Shown: positions 15,976 through 36,749 of the stretch, one piece after another | Layout of the letters: every line of letters begins with the position of its first letter | How positions within the stretch are numbered: position 1 is the first letter of the stretch | Assembly (NCBI RefSeq): GCF_041296385.1 | Contig: NC_091014.1 | Location: 7,167,578-7,231,577, forward strand | Direction of reading: 5' to 3' | Source of the DNA: Aphelocoma coerulescens | Lineage: Eukaryota; Chordata; Aves; Passeriformes; Corvidae | Length of the DNA: 64,000 bases | The notes under the pieces: generated by a model | Told to the model about the DNA's origin: nothing | What the model saw: only the letters and a program-made list of their open reading frames with translations | Database searches by the model: none | Program-made: the position numbers and the translations under genes

Positions 15976-18900
15976 AAGAAAGTGGATGTCTGGGATACAG
16001 TAAAAAGAGAGAGGAGGAGGGTGCTTCCCTAAGCTGGAAGGAATTAGCCCTGCTGGGGTGTCTGGTACCACCAGTGATGGGTACGGGTTTGACACGTAGG
16101 TTTGTGGTCTCAGCAGTGCCACACCACCAAAGGTAGCAGTGCCAGTGGTCTCCCAGTGTGACATGGCACTGAGATGCCACAAGAACCAGCAGCACAATCA
16201 CCCTGGTGCAATGCTGGGAGTTAATCCTGCCCTGAGCAGGAATTATTTGTTCCAATATGCCACTGCATCCATCTGGATATGCCATTTCTAGCTCCACAAT
16301 CAGCAGAGTTGGAGCTCCTTGCACGTGCCTAAACCAGTTGGAGATGCATTTTTACATAAAGCAATCCAAGCACAACATCCAGCCTCACCTCGTCACCTCT
16401 CCCACAGATCCTCACTGCCACTCTGGACAGACTGTTGTCATTTAAGAAGATGGAAACTCAGGGGAAACCAACACAGAAGCCAGGCATAAATTAAAGATGC
16501 TTTGAGCTAATATTACTGCAAGTGGTTTGAGTGCCTCCAGACACAAGCTCAGTCTCACTTGAGAGCCCTCACTTTATGACACTGGAAGAACAAACTGTTT
16601 CTGTGGCACTGATGCTGTAGAGAAGTATTTGTTTCCGTGATATGCAAGGATGTCTTGGGAAAGAATACTTTTGTTTCAGTGCCAGCCTCTAAGTCTCCTC
16701 GTTAATGACAGCCAGATTGCAGAGGCCGCACCAGTGGAGTTTTTATCAAAACCTGTTTTGCATGAGAAGTCATTATTCACAAAAATTAATTTTAGAGCCT
16801 GAAATTTCCTGTTATTCCAGTTGCAGTATTTCTCAATTTGAAACAGCCTCACTGTTGAGCTCGGCTTTCCACTTATCACAAGGTAGTTTTGATAATGTGT
16901 CCAGCTTAAAAATAGAAAGTGTAAGGAAGGGCAAGAGACTTCACTGGATTCCCAGCAGCTGGATTTTGTACCTTTCTGGGTCACATAAGGAGTGATAAAA
17001 GCTTGGGGAACTAAAATACTGATCACATGCATACTTTATATAGTGAAGATTCAGTTAATTTATGCAAACAACAAAAAATCATGTTTCAAAGCTGGAAAAG
17101 AACCTGGGGGCACAGAATGCTCTGCCTCATCCCCTGGTTATTCATAGTCTTCTGCAAGAGGTCAAACACAATTTGCTTTGAATTTTCTTCTGATTCTCTT
17201 CACTATTAGGACAAAGAAGTTACTGGTTTGTTATTGTCTATAAACAGTTACAAATCTGGAGATAAATCTTGGATCATACTTTCACACTTTGCTGCTGAGC
17301 TGCTTTTGATTTTCAAGTGGATGTGCATGAATCATCAGTGATGTTTCTATGGAAGGATTAACCAGGGACAGTGCAAAGTATTTTATGCCAAAAGAAGTTT
17401 CCACCATCACCCTAGGAGTCATCCATTGGGGAAAAGTGGTCAGTCATCTTGCCTGCTTGGCATCACACAAAAGTCTAAGCAAGAAAGTGAGGAATAACTT
17501 ACTTGTTCAGCACTGAAAGAAGAAATAGTGCTGGCAGAGGACACAAGCATGTTGGATTATTCAGGAAAACTCAGCTAACATTGGGAAGACAACCCCAAAT
17601 GACTGTTCCTCATTGCTTGCTTCTTAATTTGTCTTTGGTTCCCTATGCTGATATGTCCTTGTCCACAGCTTTGTGGGGGCCCCAGTGTCAGCCAGTATGA
17701 GGGATTGTTCCCAGAATATACAGAAGAAATACATATGTTTATCCCTATGAATAGCACTTGGATGACTTCCCACACCATACATCTCAGGTCTTTGGGCACT
17801 TACTGAATTCTTTGTTCTAATCTAACCATAAAGTTGTTTGTAAAACTAACCATTGGGCCTCTTGTGTTACAGGCTGGACACTGACCCATCTGAATGAGTT
17901 ATTTAGCCTTTAGTATCACCCCCAATATGTAATGGGAGCTTGCAGGGGTTTGCTTTCTCTGCCTGGTGAGGACAAGATGTTTCTGCTCTTCCTCTTTTGC
18001 TCTCAGGATGACTTTTAGAAATGACTTCTGGCAATATCTTCCTGTTGTACATCCACCTGTGTTTTTCTTATCTGCATCCCATTATTTTTAAGGCAAGACT
18101 GGGAATAGGAGTTTAGGGGAAAATCTGTTGCTTATATGATAAGGTTGCTAAATAATTCTGAAAACCATTTATTTGGTGAAACTGCAAAAAAATGATGACA
18201 TCTAATAGCTGCCTGAAACTCCCCCAGGACAGTGCAGGATTTTTTCACATCAAATACAGAGGGGTTATTTTTGCATTTCTGCATATCTAAAGAAAAGCAG
18301 CAGAACCTCTGATAGTGAGGTCATTTTTTTCACACAGAAATGTCCCAGCAGATGGAAATGAAGTTGGTGGGATTTTGATTCTGTAAGAATTAACCAAAAA
18401 CTCATTATGGACTTCGGAAAGTGGCCCAGTTGCTGGAAGTCCAGCAAGATTTCCTCCAGACATAAATTGTGAGATAGGCTGATTTGCTGGGGCTTTCCCA
18501 TCCCTTCTGTAAAGTCAATAATGTTAAACCTTAACATTAAAACTTCTGTGTGTTCCTAAGTTCTGTTTTTAAGGAAAAGGACAGCAAGGCTGCCTGTATT
18601 TTGGCTCTCAACCCGTCCCTGTGCCAGGGTGCCCCGATGTTCCACTCCCACATACCACCTCTTCTGACCTACAGGGCTTGCTCCCTTCTGACTTGATTTT
18701 TGATGTAGGTTGTCATTGACTTGCCTCCCAGAGGAACATCCTTTGATTGCTGTGTGCAGGAGGTTCATCCCATCCCTGGCCAAGCCAGGATCAGCCCTTG
18801 CCCTGCACTCAGCTGGCTCTCACGCAAGGGGCTGGTTTGGGGGGATCTCCCTGCCCATGACCTGTAGTAGCAACTAATGCTTCTCAACCTCTTCCTAGCA

Positions 18901-19487
18901 AGGGAAAAGCTGTGCCAAAAGAGGCTGTTTTCTGCCCTGTGTCCAGCTCCCAGCAGTTCTGGTGCCCTCCAACATGACCCTGTCTCTCCTTGTGCATCAA
19001 CATGGGCTGCAGTGACCTCCTGGACACAGAGGCTGATTTCCCAGATGTGTAGATATTCAAGCTATGCAGAGGAGCTGGATTGAAGGGCTCTGGAGAGGCT
19101 GGGGCTCTTGCTGGGACTCATGTCTCTGTGCTCCCCCCTTGCAGGGTTGTTGCCCTCCAGCTCTGTTCTGCTTAGCAGTTTGCTCCTACCTTTTGTTTCC
19201 ACAAGTGTGTATAAATTACAGCAGTCCTAACTTGTGCTCTTGTACCTTTGCCAAGGTAATTAGTACATTAGTACAATTAGCACATTTGAAGGGAGCTATT
19301 TCTCTCTCCAGAGCAGCCTGCCAGTGCCTCAGCATGCACGGCGCTGTCTGCTCACCTTAAAATGCTTTGGGGTTGTTTAAGGAAAGTGCTGAGGAAGGCA
19401 AGAAATTAATGAAGGGCTGTCAGGCTTCTTACATGGAGCCCCCTGAGTCTCCCAGGGAAGAGGGGACAGAGCAATGGCTTCAAGTGG

Positions 19488-19578
19488 TTTTTCTTTTTTT
19501 CTTTTTTCTTTTTTCTTTTTTCTTTTTTCTTTTTTCTTTTTTCTTTTTTCTTTTTTCTTTTTTCTTTTTTTTTTTTTT
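19488..19578. repeat. CTTTTTT heptamer microsatellite
   Basis: About ten near-perfect copies of C followed by six T lie in a CAMK1D intron, ending in a pure T run. The strand is entirely pyrimidine, so it opens spurious Phe/Leu/Ser frames on the + strand and Lys-rich frames on the - strand (19367-19681, 19377-19673). These should not be annotated as genes. Confidence 0.95.
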
Positions 19579-21514
19579 AACTCCAACCTGGGCATTTCTA
19601 CCCCAGTGCTCATCCTACCAGTTACAGTGCTGGTGCTGTCAGCTCCATCATTTCCCCTCAGTAAAGCACCCAAAATCTTGAGGATTGTGACAAGAGGAGG
19701 AAGGTGAAAATCAGTTCATGTGCATCTCACCCCAAGACTGTGGGGTGTGAGCCCTGATAATTATCCCACTAAAACAAGTAATTTGTAAGCTCATCACGGA
19801 TACCTGTAGGGCTGGACCCTGTCTGTGGATCCAGTTTCTTCATTAAGCAACCAGATGTTTTTCCTTCATTGTCCATGTACATAGTGCCTTTTTGGCATTT
19901 GCTTGAATTCAGCATTTTTAAGGACCCTTCTCACAGACCACCTGCACCACGGGGTTTCACACAGGAGCACCCAGCCCCACACACAAGCACGTGGTGCACA
20001 GTCCTGCTCTGGACATACACGCTTTTTGGCATGAGGTTATCTTACTGCTTTTGACAATGGCAGTCATCCAGTGGGACACGAATGAGGACTGGCTCATCTG
20101 CTCTCCGAGATGGAGAGAGACTTCTGGTTCAGCTGAACCACAGCGGGTTCATTATCATGCTGCAAATTTCAGTAGAGTTCTCCCAGGTCAGTATGGATGT
20201 GACGCAGATCAACATCTCACTCAGTATTTAAATTATTTATCAAGCACACTGGCTCTTCAGAGCTAACAAAACATTGCTCCTTTCACCCTCAAGTGCTGAG
20301 TTGGTTCAAGTAACCTCCAGGGCAGCCAGCTGGCTTTGGGTTATAAATAACTCAAGTATTTAATTTCTTGCAGTTTCCCCGCCTTGCTCTGTTGTTGCTT
20401 CTGAGCTGGATCTTCAGTCTGTTTGTAATGGCTGGCTCTCTCCAGTTAAATGCTTTATTGAGGTTGATTGACTCAGAGTTAAAAAACTGTAAGAAAAAGA
20501 TCATTTCAATGCCAGCAAAGTACGTGAAACAATGATTTAGACCAGCGATAAGAGAAAAAAAAGTATCATCTTTATACAGACCGCAGAGGCAGGAAGGTCT
20601 GTTCAACTGTAAGCAGGATGGGTTTGCTAAAACCTTGGGCCAGCCTCAGAGATAAATCTGGCACTTTGCAACGCTGGTATTAAAACCTGAAGAAGGGGTG
20701 TCTCTGCTGGCATGTCTCTGCAGAGTGGGACAGACTTCTCCCTGCAGCACCAGCTGGGTGTGAGGGATCTCTGACACACGAGTTTTGTCACTGCATTTGC
20801 TTAATGCAGTGCTGGATGTGCTTTTCCCAAGTCCAGCCCTGCCTCAGCATCGTGGCTGTCCTGCTCTCTGCAGCACTGGGAGGGTGCACCCTGAATGTAT
20901 TAGCTCAAACTAGGCAAATAATGTTCAATGTCCTGCTTGTCCTGAGGCCAGGTTTTCTGAGAAGCCTGATTATAAACACTGAAAACCAGGACAGGACTGT
21001 TGTTAGCCTCAGGCAAAGCAGGCAATTGGATGGGGTCAGCGAAATCACTTGCAGGAGTGAGAAAGGGAGAGGCTCTCCCTGTGTCTGCAGCAGCAACTGG
21101 CCCACGTGCAGCCCTTGCAGGTCTTGCTGCAGAGGAGGACGGGCTCCCAGGCATCCTCCTCACTGTGTCTGGGGACACAGAGCCCAGCAGAACCTGCAGA
21201 TGCATTATGCCCTCTGTCTGAAAGCTCTGTGGGGCTCCTTGTCCTGCATTGCACCAGGTCTTCTGGATATGCTGAGGGATGAGAGGGACTGATGTTCTGT
21301 GACCCTGAAATCTCCTCTTAGCAGGAGTAAAGGAGAGGATGGAAGGGGTTATGTCTGTGTGATAAAACTGTTCCTCTGGTTAAACACCCAAGAGCATGCA
21401 GAGGGAGTCCAGGATATCTGCATGGGTCAGTATGGGGTCAACAGCACCAGGTTTCCAGGCAGAATTCCTCTCTGTCCAGGACAGTGCCAGTCTTGTGAGT
21501 TTACATGTCCCTGA

Positions 21515-23595
<2,081 letters not shown>

Positions 23596-26500
23596 TAAGC
23601 ATCACTCACTGCTCTGAAAAACCCTCAGGACAGAGTGCACCTTTTTACATTCATGGGTGGAAGTGGTTTTTCTGTCACGTATTGTCCTGATCTCTACTAC
23701 ATAACTCTGTGCTTCTATTCTTACAACCCCTGCCTTTGTCCTCCATATTTTCCTGGAAAACTGTAATGGACTTGAATCTCATGCCCCAACCTGTGTAAGG
23801 ATTAGTAAAATGCCAAATGATATATGTTGACTGTAGTGCAGCAGTGGGATGTGCCAAAATGATTAAAGTGCTTTAAGTTAGATGATGCCTTTGCATATGG
23901 GTGATTTCACCAACATCACCCAAGGTTTGTGTAGCTGGAACAAGGGTGACTCATGTACTTTTGACCAGCCCTGAGTGACTGAGAGCATCATCCCACACTA
24001 ACAGCTGCACCCACACATGGTCTCTGGATCAAAGTCTTTTAGGGCAGGGAACATTATGTATACAAGGTGAGGTATTATTTTTGTTGTTATAAAAGCTGCA
24101 ACAGAAAAGAATTAATGGCGTGATATTTGCACCTCAGGTATGCATTAGACTCTGTTTTTCTACTATCACAATTGCCCCAAATGCCACTTCCTTTTGCACT
24201 GTCTGTGTGACAAAAAGGAAATTTTGAGAAATGAAATCCATCTTTTGTGAGATGAAAAAAAATCCCAAACTGTTTCTAAATGATACTGACATGAACCTTA
24301 GAAAATTAAACAAGTCAATATTAGAAATACAGAATAAACAATGGGAATGCAACTCCCAGTAGAGAGTGAGGTGACCATTTGTACAACTCAGAGACAGATT
24401 TTCCGAAGCCTTGCATCCAAGATACACAAAACGTAAGCATCCAGCTCCTGGCCCTGCTACATCTGTGTTGGTTGCTGGAGTGCAACAAAGAAACGTGGCA
24501 CTTGTAACACACACAGCTTCTGGGCCCTCTGAAAGGAACAAAATGATAAAAAGTGTTTTCATTCCTTTTTTTGTGTGGTTTTTTTTTTCTTTTGCATGTC
24601 ATGGCCAAGGGCCAATGGAAACTCACAGACTGCTCCATAATTCGTACTATTTTCCACAGAATCCAATCTTCCATGTAAAAACAACACCCCAAAAGGGTTT
24701 TTCCCCATTTCTGTGGCAGGGGGGGTCTTCTTCCACCAGGCTGACTTTGCCATCCAGTGGTTCATTTTTGAGACTTCAGGTTTTTACGCAGCTCCCAGCA
24801 CAGCTCAGGGTCAGCCTTTGAAATGTCAGACATGCAAATGGCACTGCAGAAGGGAGGCTGAAAATACTCACCATGTTTCCACTCCACATCCAGAATCCAC
24901 CTCCCTTTGACACAGAGACAATATGTGCCAGGGGATTGTGGGGCAGTTGTACTGAAAGCAAAGCATGGAGGATTCCAAAGCTATGGCTTCAGATCTGCCT
25001 CTGTCCTCCACAGTGTGCTCATGAGCAACATTCCATGCCTCATTCCCCCTTGCTCTGAAAAGCTTCCTGTAACATGGATGTTGCAGTTATGGACCTCTCT
25101 GGAGAGGGGTGTGGTGATTTTTTTTGGAGGGTTTGGATCCCATAGTGGTGAAGGCCTTTTTGGATAATCATGTCTGCTCACCCAGATATTATCTGTTATT
25201 TTGGAGTAGTGATAGGATCTCCTTTTGCCAAAGCATTGCTCAAGGAGCATTTTCCACCCAGATCCCTTATGTCAGGAAGCAGTGAGGGTTTTTACTGTTT
25301 CTTTTCTCATCTAGCCATTACTACATCTGTTGCAGTGACATCCTTTCCTTCTCTTGGTAGGGAGGGAAGGCTATTTCAGTCGAGGAGGAGGAGAGTTCTG
25401 TGCTTTGTCTCAGTGGTCAGCCGTGTCCTTCTCTCAACCTGGGCATATTTATGTTTCCAACAGCTCCAGGCCTGAGTTCCTCTCTCTCAGGGTTGCATCC
25501 AGTGTTGCAGCAGTTGGAGACAGGGCTGCACATGTGCAGCCAGAAGAGAGAGGGTACCACACCCCCTTTTCCTATGAGCATGGATTTTTCAGTGTACATC
25601 CCCCTTAGCCACATCACCTTCCACAGTGCCAAAAGAGCATCTTCTCTGTGTGTTATCAGAAGGACAGAGGTACATAGGACTGTTGGCTTAGTGGGAAGAG
25701 ATGATCAGAGCAGGCTGAAGTGGTCCCATAAATGATACGTTTTTGCAAGAGTGCTTGCACAGCAAGCAGCCCTTAGTGGCGTCTTATAAAAGGTATTTTT
25801 TCTTGTCTGCTCAAGCAACAAAACTGGAGAAGCATCTTTGAACCCTAGAGTTCTCACAAAGTGAAACCCTGATGCCACTGAGGCAATGGGAGTTTTGCCA
25901 GACTTCAGTGAGAGTTGGGGTTTGTCTCCTTGTTTCACCAGCAGAACACAGGCCTCCCTGAGTCACTGTTGCTGTGCAAATGGTAGATAATTAACATATA
26001 TGGGGAAGTGGCTCCATGTAGTAACATTTTCCAGCTTTCCCTTTTTCTTCCTCCTGTGAAATCTTCCTCTGCAGTATCAGATCATTGGGATCTGTCACAA
26101 ATTTAGAAGAAATCTATTAAATCATGAGTACTTAACACATATTTTATAATCTTATTATGCTAAAAGTAGTTAACTGTGCATGACATGGCTACCTGGCCAT
26201 GAGATTTTGTTGTTTCAATATGCAGTATTTGTGAAGAGCAAACTGATTCTAAAATACGCCATTTATTTTAATCAACATGTTTTCAATAAAAGCTTCCAAA
26301 CAGGGCTTGCAAGAACTAGATCTTGCAAGATACTACATTTTTGCCTTTAAGGTTAATAATGTCTTTGAATTTTGGGAAACTGCTCCAGAATAGATATTTG
26401 CATGACTAAATGTTTGCACAGGATCAAACCCTAAAAAAAGTAAATACTTCTTCCCAATGCCCCACTTTTCTGCAGTGTATCTGCTCACCACATGCCTACA

Positions 26501-27037
26501 TTTACGTGATGTTTTGCTATTTATAATCAAAAGGCCTTGGCAGGGGGATGGTATGTTAAACTCGGAGCTGGCAGAAAAGGAGGCTAATAATTGCAGTGAA
26601 GTATGGTAGCTGAAACAGTACAATATGTGAGATTTGTTGGTATAATGACTCCACCCCTGCTTGTCCATTTATGCAGATTTCTCCAGTTTAATATACAGGT
26701 GACTTATGCTTTCCACTGGAAAAGTTATTTATTTTATAGCGTGTCTTTCAGTGAGGTTTGCACTGTTTATGGTGTGTTGCAAAGGTGCAATGTTCTGCTT
26801 AGTTGTTCCCACTGTGACTTTTCAAAAAGGACATGGAAAATTAAGGTAACAAAAAATAGGGTGATTTTGCTGCAGCTTGATACATTTTAATGTTTCCCTG
26901 GCTCATATTAAAGACAGCAATTAAGTTTATTAAATATATTGCCATGTCAGAGCCCACATCCTGTTTAGGGCAGTGGCTCAGTCTGCACTGATTAGAGGGG
27001 AGCAGCAGAAACCCGAGGACCTGTTTTTTCCAGCTAT

Positions 27038-27133
27038 AGACTCATAGAAACATAGAATATCCTGAGCTGGAAGGGACCCACAAGGATTATAGAAGTGTGC
27101 TCCCCGTCAGGTCAAACTAGGTCCTGCAGAGCC
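27038..27133 (-). mobile_element. CR1 LINE 3'-tail fragment
   Basis: The + strand shows the reversed CR1 end: CATAGAAACATAGAATATCC followed by TGAGCTGGAAGGGACCCACA and AGGATTAT. This matches the CR1 subfamily ending in the complementary GTGGGTCCC...ATTCTATG. Only about 95 bp can be recognised. The 5' side is lost in unrelated sequence. Confidence 0.75.
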
Positions 27134-29810
27134 AAATTCAGCCTCCAGGCTTGGATTAGAGGGAAAGAAAACAGTGCTCAGAGGATGAGGACAAAGTCCA
27201 ACAATTAGGAAGCTAATACAGAAGTTAGAAGGGCTGCCATGAATTTATTTACTCTGTCATGCATTAACCAAGTGAACTTAAATGGGATTTAGAGCCATGT
27301 GCTGAAGGCAGTTATGGCATCAAAGGCAATTTGAGACACCTGAATTAAAGGGTGATGGATTAATTGCCTCCATGTAGAGACTGTAAATACACTGACTGTA
27401 GAAGGAGTTTGTGACACCACTTAGACACCAGTGTCTGCAGGTAGGAGTGTGGTCCTGGCCTTTCTCCATTGCTTGTGCAAAGGGAGAGAGGATCCTTGGG
27501 ATGTGCCAACCATCCATGCCTTCACTGAGGAGTCACAAAGCTCTGGCAAGGACTGAGCCTCTGCAAATTGTGACCATGACCCTGAGTGTTTATTATGTGC
27601 CAGAGAGCACAAGCCAGATAATCATTTCCACCCAGGGAAAGGACATGGTTTACAAAGAGCCCAGTTCTCAGACAATATTGTTTGAAGTGTGAAAAGGCCT
27701 TCCTGAAGGGAACTGCTGATGTTTACAACATTAAATCAAACTCTTATCGAGTTCATCCCTGCACTCTATTTATTTTGGAACATCACTGATACAGTGTGTG
27801 TATGTATTTATACACATGCATGGATGTGTGTGTGTGTACTTATAGAAGAGTTATGATCCCTCAGCATTATCCATTACAGCTAACTCCATGTTTCCTGTCA
27901 TCGTACTCAGGAGTATTTCCAAGCACTCTTTGCCCAGCACAGCATTTGAGTTGTCTGCCTTCAGAAGGGAGGTTCAGAAAATAATGGTGGATGAAAGGCT
28001 CTGCCTGCCTTTGTGGGCAGGGAGGATGAGGGAGACATTTGCTTGCAGCATGCTAATGAAGAACTGTCCAAAAGGAAATTTGCTGGTTTTGTCTTTGTTA
28101 TAACAGACATTCCTCTCAAAGCTTAGAAGTGGTATGGCCAGATAAATTGGTGTGATAAGTTTGAAGGCAGCTAGAGAGCTAAAATAAATTAGATACTATG
28201 AAATAATATTTGATTGTTAGATTAGATTCCTCTCATGTGCAGGATTAGATTTGTTATGGTTATTCATGAGAAATACCTTTCTTAGCTTCAGTGGGTGTGT
28301 TTGGGATGGAGAACCATCACTCTTGGTCTCTTGGTATCCAATTCTGTGCATTGAGACAGTTACATATTTACTACTGGATGTAAAACCAGCCTCAGCATGA
28401 AGTTCCCCGAAGCATTGTTAGGATGTAGCTGCTTTCAGATGCTGCAAAATGGGAATCCTGAGAGAAAATCCAGGTTCCACTTAGACTAAACAGTCCTTGC
28501 CTGGTTCTGGGTGATGCTCAGCAGGATAACAGATGATGCATTATTCTGATTTGTTTAATTTTATTATTGTATATGTGTGTGGTAGGTAGAAGCAATGTCT
28601 TTTACTGGGCCATCTAGTACAGTTGGTAAAAAAAACTTCAGTGCTGACACAGTTAACTTCAAAGTTAATTGTAAAGCCAGAAACTATTGTTCGGGACTAG
28701 ATAAGCATCAGTCTGATCAGCTCAAGTTGATTACAGTTTCTCAGTGAAAATGGAGCTGATTTCTGCAGGCAAAGGATGTGTTGTGCTAGGGAGGGAAGGA
28801 GAAGTAAATAAAGAAAAAAAGATACTAAAAGATACATTAGAAAGACACTATTTTTGTCCTAAAAGGAAAAGCAAGATGGTTTATAGCCTATGGGCTCAGA
28901 GAGTTAAGGAAACGTGGAAGGGTAATTTTAACATGCACTAAAACCAGTATCTGTTAAATTTCATTCATTCTCTTCTCAGCAAGGGAACCAAAGTTCATTA
29001 TTAAATACATTTGGTATAGATGTGAGGATGCTCATGACACCCACCACAGGGTAGATCTGTGTGCCCAAAGCATCTCTCACTTTTCATATCTACCAGTTGA
29101 GAGTACAAAAGATGTGACTTCTCCCTGCTCACCTCCACCTCTTCTGTGTCCTGAAACCCCCACATCTCCAGCAAAGCACCAACAGCAAAGGGATGTTAAC
29201 ATTGCTCATTTTCCTAGAAGTAAAACTATACTATAAACACTGTAATACCATGAGTATTTCATAAAAGTTACAAAATCCTCCAAGTGCAGAGCACAGTCTG
29301 AAAGCACCGTGCTCGTGTTACAGCATCGCAGGATTAACGGGGTAGCTCTTCAAAGGCAGCTTGGAGAACAATCCCACTCCCGACTTTGGCAGCCAAGGCT
29401 GTGTTCTGAGCCACACCATTCAGCATACCAGCACGTGTTTGAACAGCTCCTGCTGCACTAAATCAGCCCCAGCAGTGCTGTTATTTTGCTGTGGTTAAAA
29501 ACTGTCATCTGCAAAGTGCTAATGTTGCTGAAGAGACCTTAGATGTAGGATGGTTCCACTGCTGTAGCATCTGGGGGCTTCACAGGATGTCTGTCCATCC
29601 CCTTGTGAAGTAAATAAATATTATTTTGCCTATTTGGAGAATACCAATACTACCTTGGTATTTGCCCAAATACCAAGAGCTTTTTCCTGGAACTACAATG
29701 ATTGCATAGTGAGCATAGAGTTAGGGGTGGTAGAAGGCAGTTTGTGAGCTACTGGAACCAGCAGTTTCTTATTGAAGCCGTAGCATTTCAGAAAATGACC
29801 CTGAAACTAA

Positions 29811-29857
29811 TAAAAAAAAAAAATTAGATATATATGGAGAGAGAGAGAGAGAGACTA
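29811..29857. repeat. Poly(A), TA and GA simple repeats
   Basis: An A run (about 29811-29823) is followed by TATATAT and then about nine GA units (29836-29853). The A run might be the tail of a lost element, but no body is recognisable. Confidence 0.85.
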
Positions 29858-31195
29858 TATTGGAACTACATGCCCAATCAAAAGCTTCATATGGCGAAAC
29901 TGTATTTTCAAATCCTTGTGGAGACTGGCAAGAACGATCTTCTGGAAGAGCTGGCAGGGGCATCATGCCCCAAGAACTTGTTCTATCTGTGTTTCCAAAA
30001 CAAGATTTGACAAGTGGGAAACAGGATCTGTTCTTATAGAGTTTGCTAACCAACTTGTTTGTAAAGCAAAATGCGTCATTAGCTTTGGTGGAAAAAATGT
30101 CCTTTGCAAGTGTAAGTGAATTTTCTGTCTTGGTCTTTTTGATCAGTTACTGAAGGGATGGGTTGGCTTGTAGTTTATTCTGAGATCTGTAGTATGATAG
30201 CCAGTGCTCCCAGCTGGTGTGTGTTGAGGACACCTGCCTTCACCGAGGAAGTGTTCTTGGGCAGAGCAGAGTGCTCGTGACATTTTGGAGTGACTCTGAC
30301 TAGCAGTTTGCATTCCTACCAGGAAACTCTGCTAGGGCCTCTCTGGGAGTGTGGATTGCTTGGGGTCCATCAGGGTCTGTGCTAAGCCTGGCAATATTCA
30401 CTGTGCAGGACAGAGGATGGAACAGTGAACATGATGCTTAACCCAGGTAGTGCCTCACAAAGCTTTTGGTCACCTGGCCTCAGTGGGAAATCCAGGAAAT
30501 CCAACTTGCCTCCCTGTCAGTGGGAGACGTGATCAGAAGGAATCGTCTTCAAAGATCTGAAGATCATTCAGTTCTCAGCCAAACACTTCCCTTTCTCCAT
30601 CAACAGCACAGGGACCCAAGAGAGGAAGTCAAGTGACATTTGGGAGCCATGCTTTGCCCAGTTCTTCTGTCTGCTCGAGGCTACTTGGTAGTGGCAGTGA
30701 GATGGGGCCCTTCCCAGCTGGATGAGAGTTACCCTGAACCCTGCTCCTTCCTGCCCACAATCCTGTTGCTCCAGCACTCTTGAATAACCCAATAGAGATG
30801 AGCTCAGTTCCAACAGGATGGGATTGGTGGGTCTCCACTCTTGAGATATGAGGGTTTAGCCCTTCCTCCCAAGATTAAGTCATTGCTCTCATCTCTCTGA
30901 TGAAGATCCTGGGAGATTGTTGCCAGCAGGAAGGCAGGCAGCAGTTTGGAGAAGGCTGATCTCAGCACTTCTTAGATGTGCTGTGGACATGAAGGCAGAA
31001 AAAGCAGCAAGTCCTTAGAGGAACAGGGTTACAGTTTGGAATGATGCGGGCAAAGCGAAAGGGATGCCTCCAGTACCCGGGACACATAAATGGAAGCAGC
31101 AGGCCGGGGTATGTAAGCAGAGTTTCATCTTTTAAGAAGCACAAAGTAACGCTGCCATTCCACTGCCTTAGTTGGAAAACAGAGAACAGTTCGGG

Positions 31196-31560
31196 TGCCG
31201 ACCTCTAAGGAAGATGTGGACTAGCTGGAGAAAGTCCAGAGGAGCTCACTAGATCAGAGGATTAGAAAACATGAGTTATGAAGAAACAGTGAAAGAATCA
31301 GTTTGTTTAGTCTAGAGGAGAAGACGGAGAGAAGTCATCATAACAGTCTTCAAATATATGAAAGGATGCTTCAAAGACAAGGGGAATAAACTATTTTCCA
31401 TGTCCTCTGGGAGATAGTGAGGCACTGGAATAGGTTTCCTGACAAGTCTCCATCTTCTGGAGATCTTTAGGGACTGGTTAGTCATGTATTTGTCAAAACT
31501 ATTTTGACAGAGGTAGGGTGGGCAAAAGGACTAGATGAACACTGAGTTCCCCCAGACCTT
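31196..31560 (+). mobile_element. Old CR1-like LINE relic
   Basis: Degraded but ordered resemblance to the 3' part of ancient amniote CR1 elements is visible: GAAGATGTGGACTAGCTGGA, AAAGTCCAGAGGAG, AAAACATGAGTTATGAAG, TTTGTTTAGTCTAGAGGAGA, then GAGGCACTGGAATAGGTT and ATCTTTAGGGACTGG, and near the end GGACTAGATGA. It is far more diverged than the other CR1 copies in the window, has many indels and encodes nothing. The ends are approximate. Confidence 0.7.
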
Positions 31561-31703
31561 CTGATTATCCTGTTTAGAGCTCCCCAGACTGGGATGCTCT
31601 GGTCCTGATGGATTATTCAATATCTTACAATTTTTTATTGCTAATGGACATTGTTTTTCTGAAAAAACAATGTGGCTAAAAAAATTGATTTCTGAAAGTA
31701 TCA

Positions 31704-31726
31704 CATACAACATACAACATACAACG
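31704..31726. repeat. ACATACA short tandem repeat, three copies
   Basis: Three units of ACATACA lie in a CAMK1D intron. It is minor and included for completeness. Confidence 0.7.
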
Positions 31727-32440
31727 CAATCTTTGCCTCCTTGCATCACCTACATTAGGTAGCACTAATTACCCCAGCACATGGCCCAACATCAGTTCAC
31801 TATGGTGCCTGCTCTTCAACAGATCTCATGCCTTGAGGAGTTAAATGAATCAATAAAATCCCCTTGAAATAACTGAGTTTGGTGAAGATTCGAATGTATC
31901 TTTATCTGTTAAAGAAACTGTGCAAGATCAGTCAATCTTTTAAGGTTAAGTGTTGCTCAGCTTAAACTCTTTGTGCAGCCTGTGCTGCTTTAGTGAGTGT
32001 CCACGTATCTGCTTTACTGTAAATCTACATTAATCATAATGAATGACTATGTGCATTGCAGGGTGACATGAAAATCTCCAGTGCAAACAGAAATCAGACA
32101 GGTTGGAGAGGCTCTGGAAGCTTCTGCATAGCTGAGGCTAAAAGTAGTCTCAGCCTGTTGATGTTAAATCTTTGGATGTAAAGAAAAAAAAAGAATGTCT
32201 TCATATGGGGCTGTAATGGTGATAGAAAGAAGCCATGCACCAACAAAATCAGCTTGTACCTCTTTGCAGCTGCCAGACTTACAAGCCTTATCTATGCTGG
32301 CTTTTATTGCCGCAGATTTTCCACCACAGCTGCCAGCAGAGACAGCCGTGGGAAGTTTGAGCCCCTGTGTGAATGAAATCATCATCACTGCAGGTGCAGT
32401 CACACCTGGGACCAGCCTCTTTGCTGAGGAGAAAAAATAA

Positions 32441-36749
<4,309 letters not shown>

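Noticed and set aside
19367..19707. Hydrophobic Phe-rich and Lys-rich frames
   Set aside because: They are direct translation of the CTTTTTT array on either strand.
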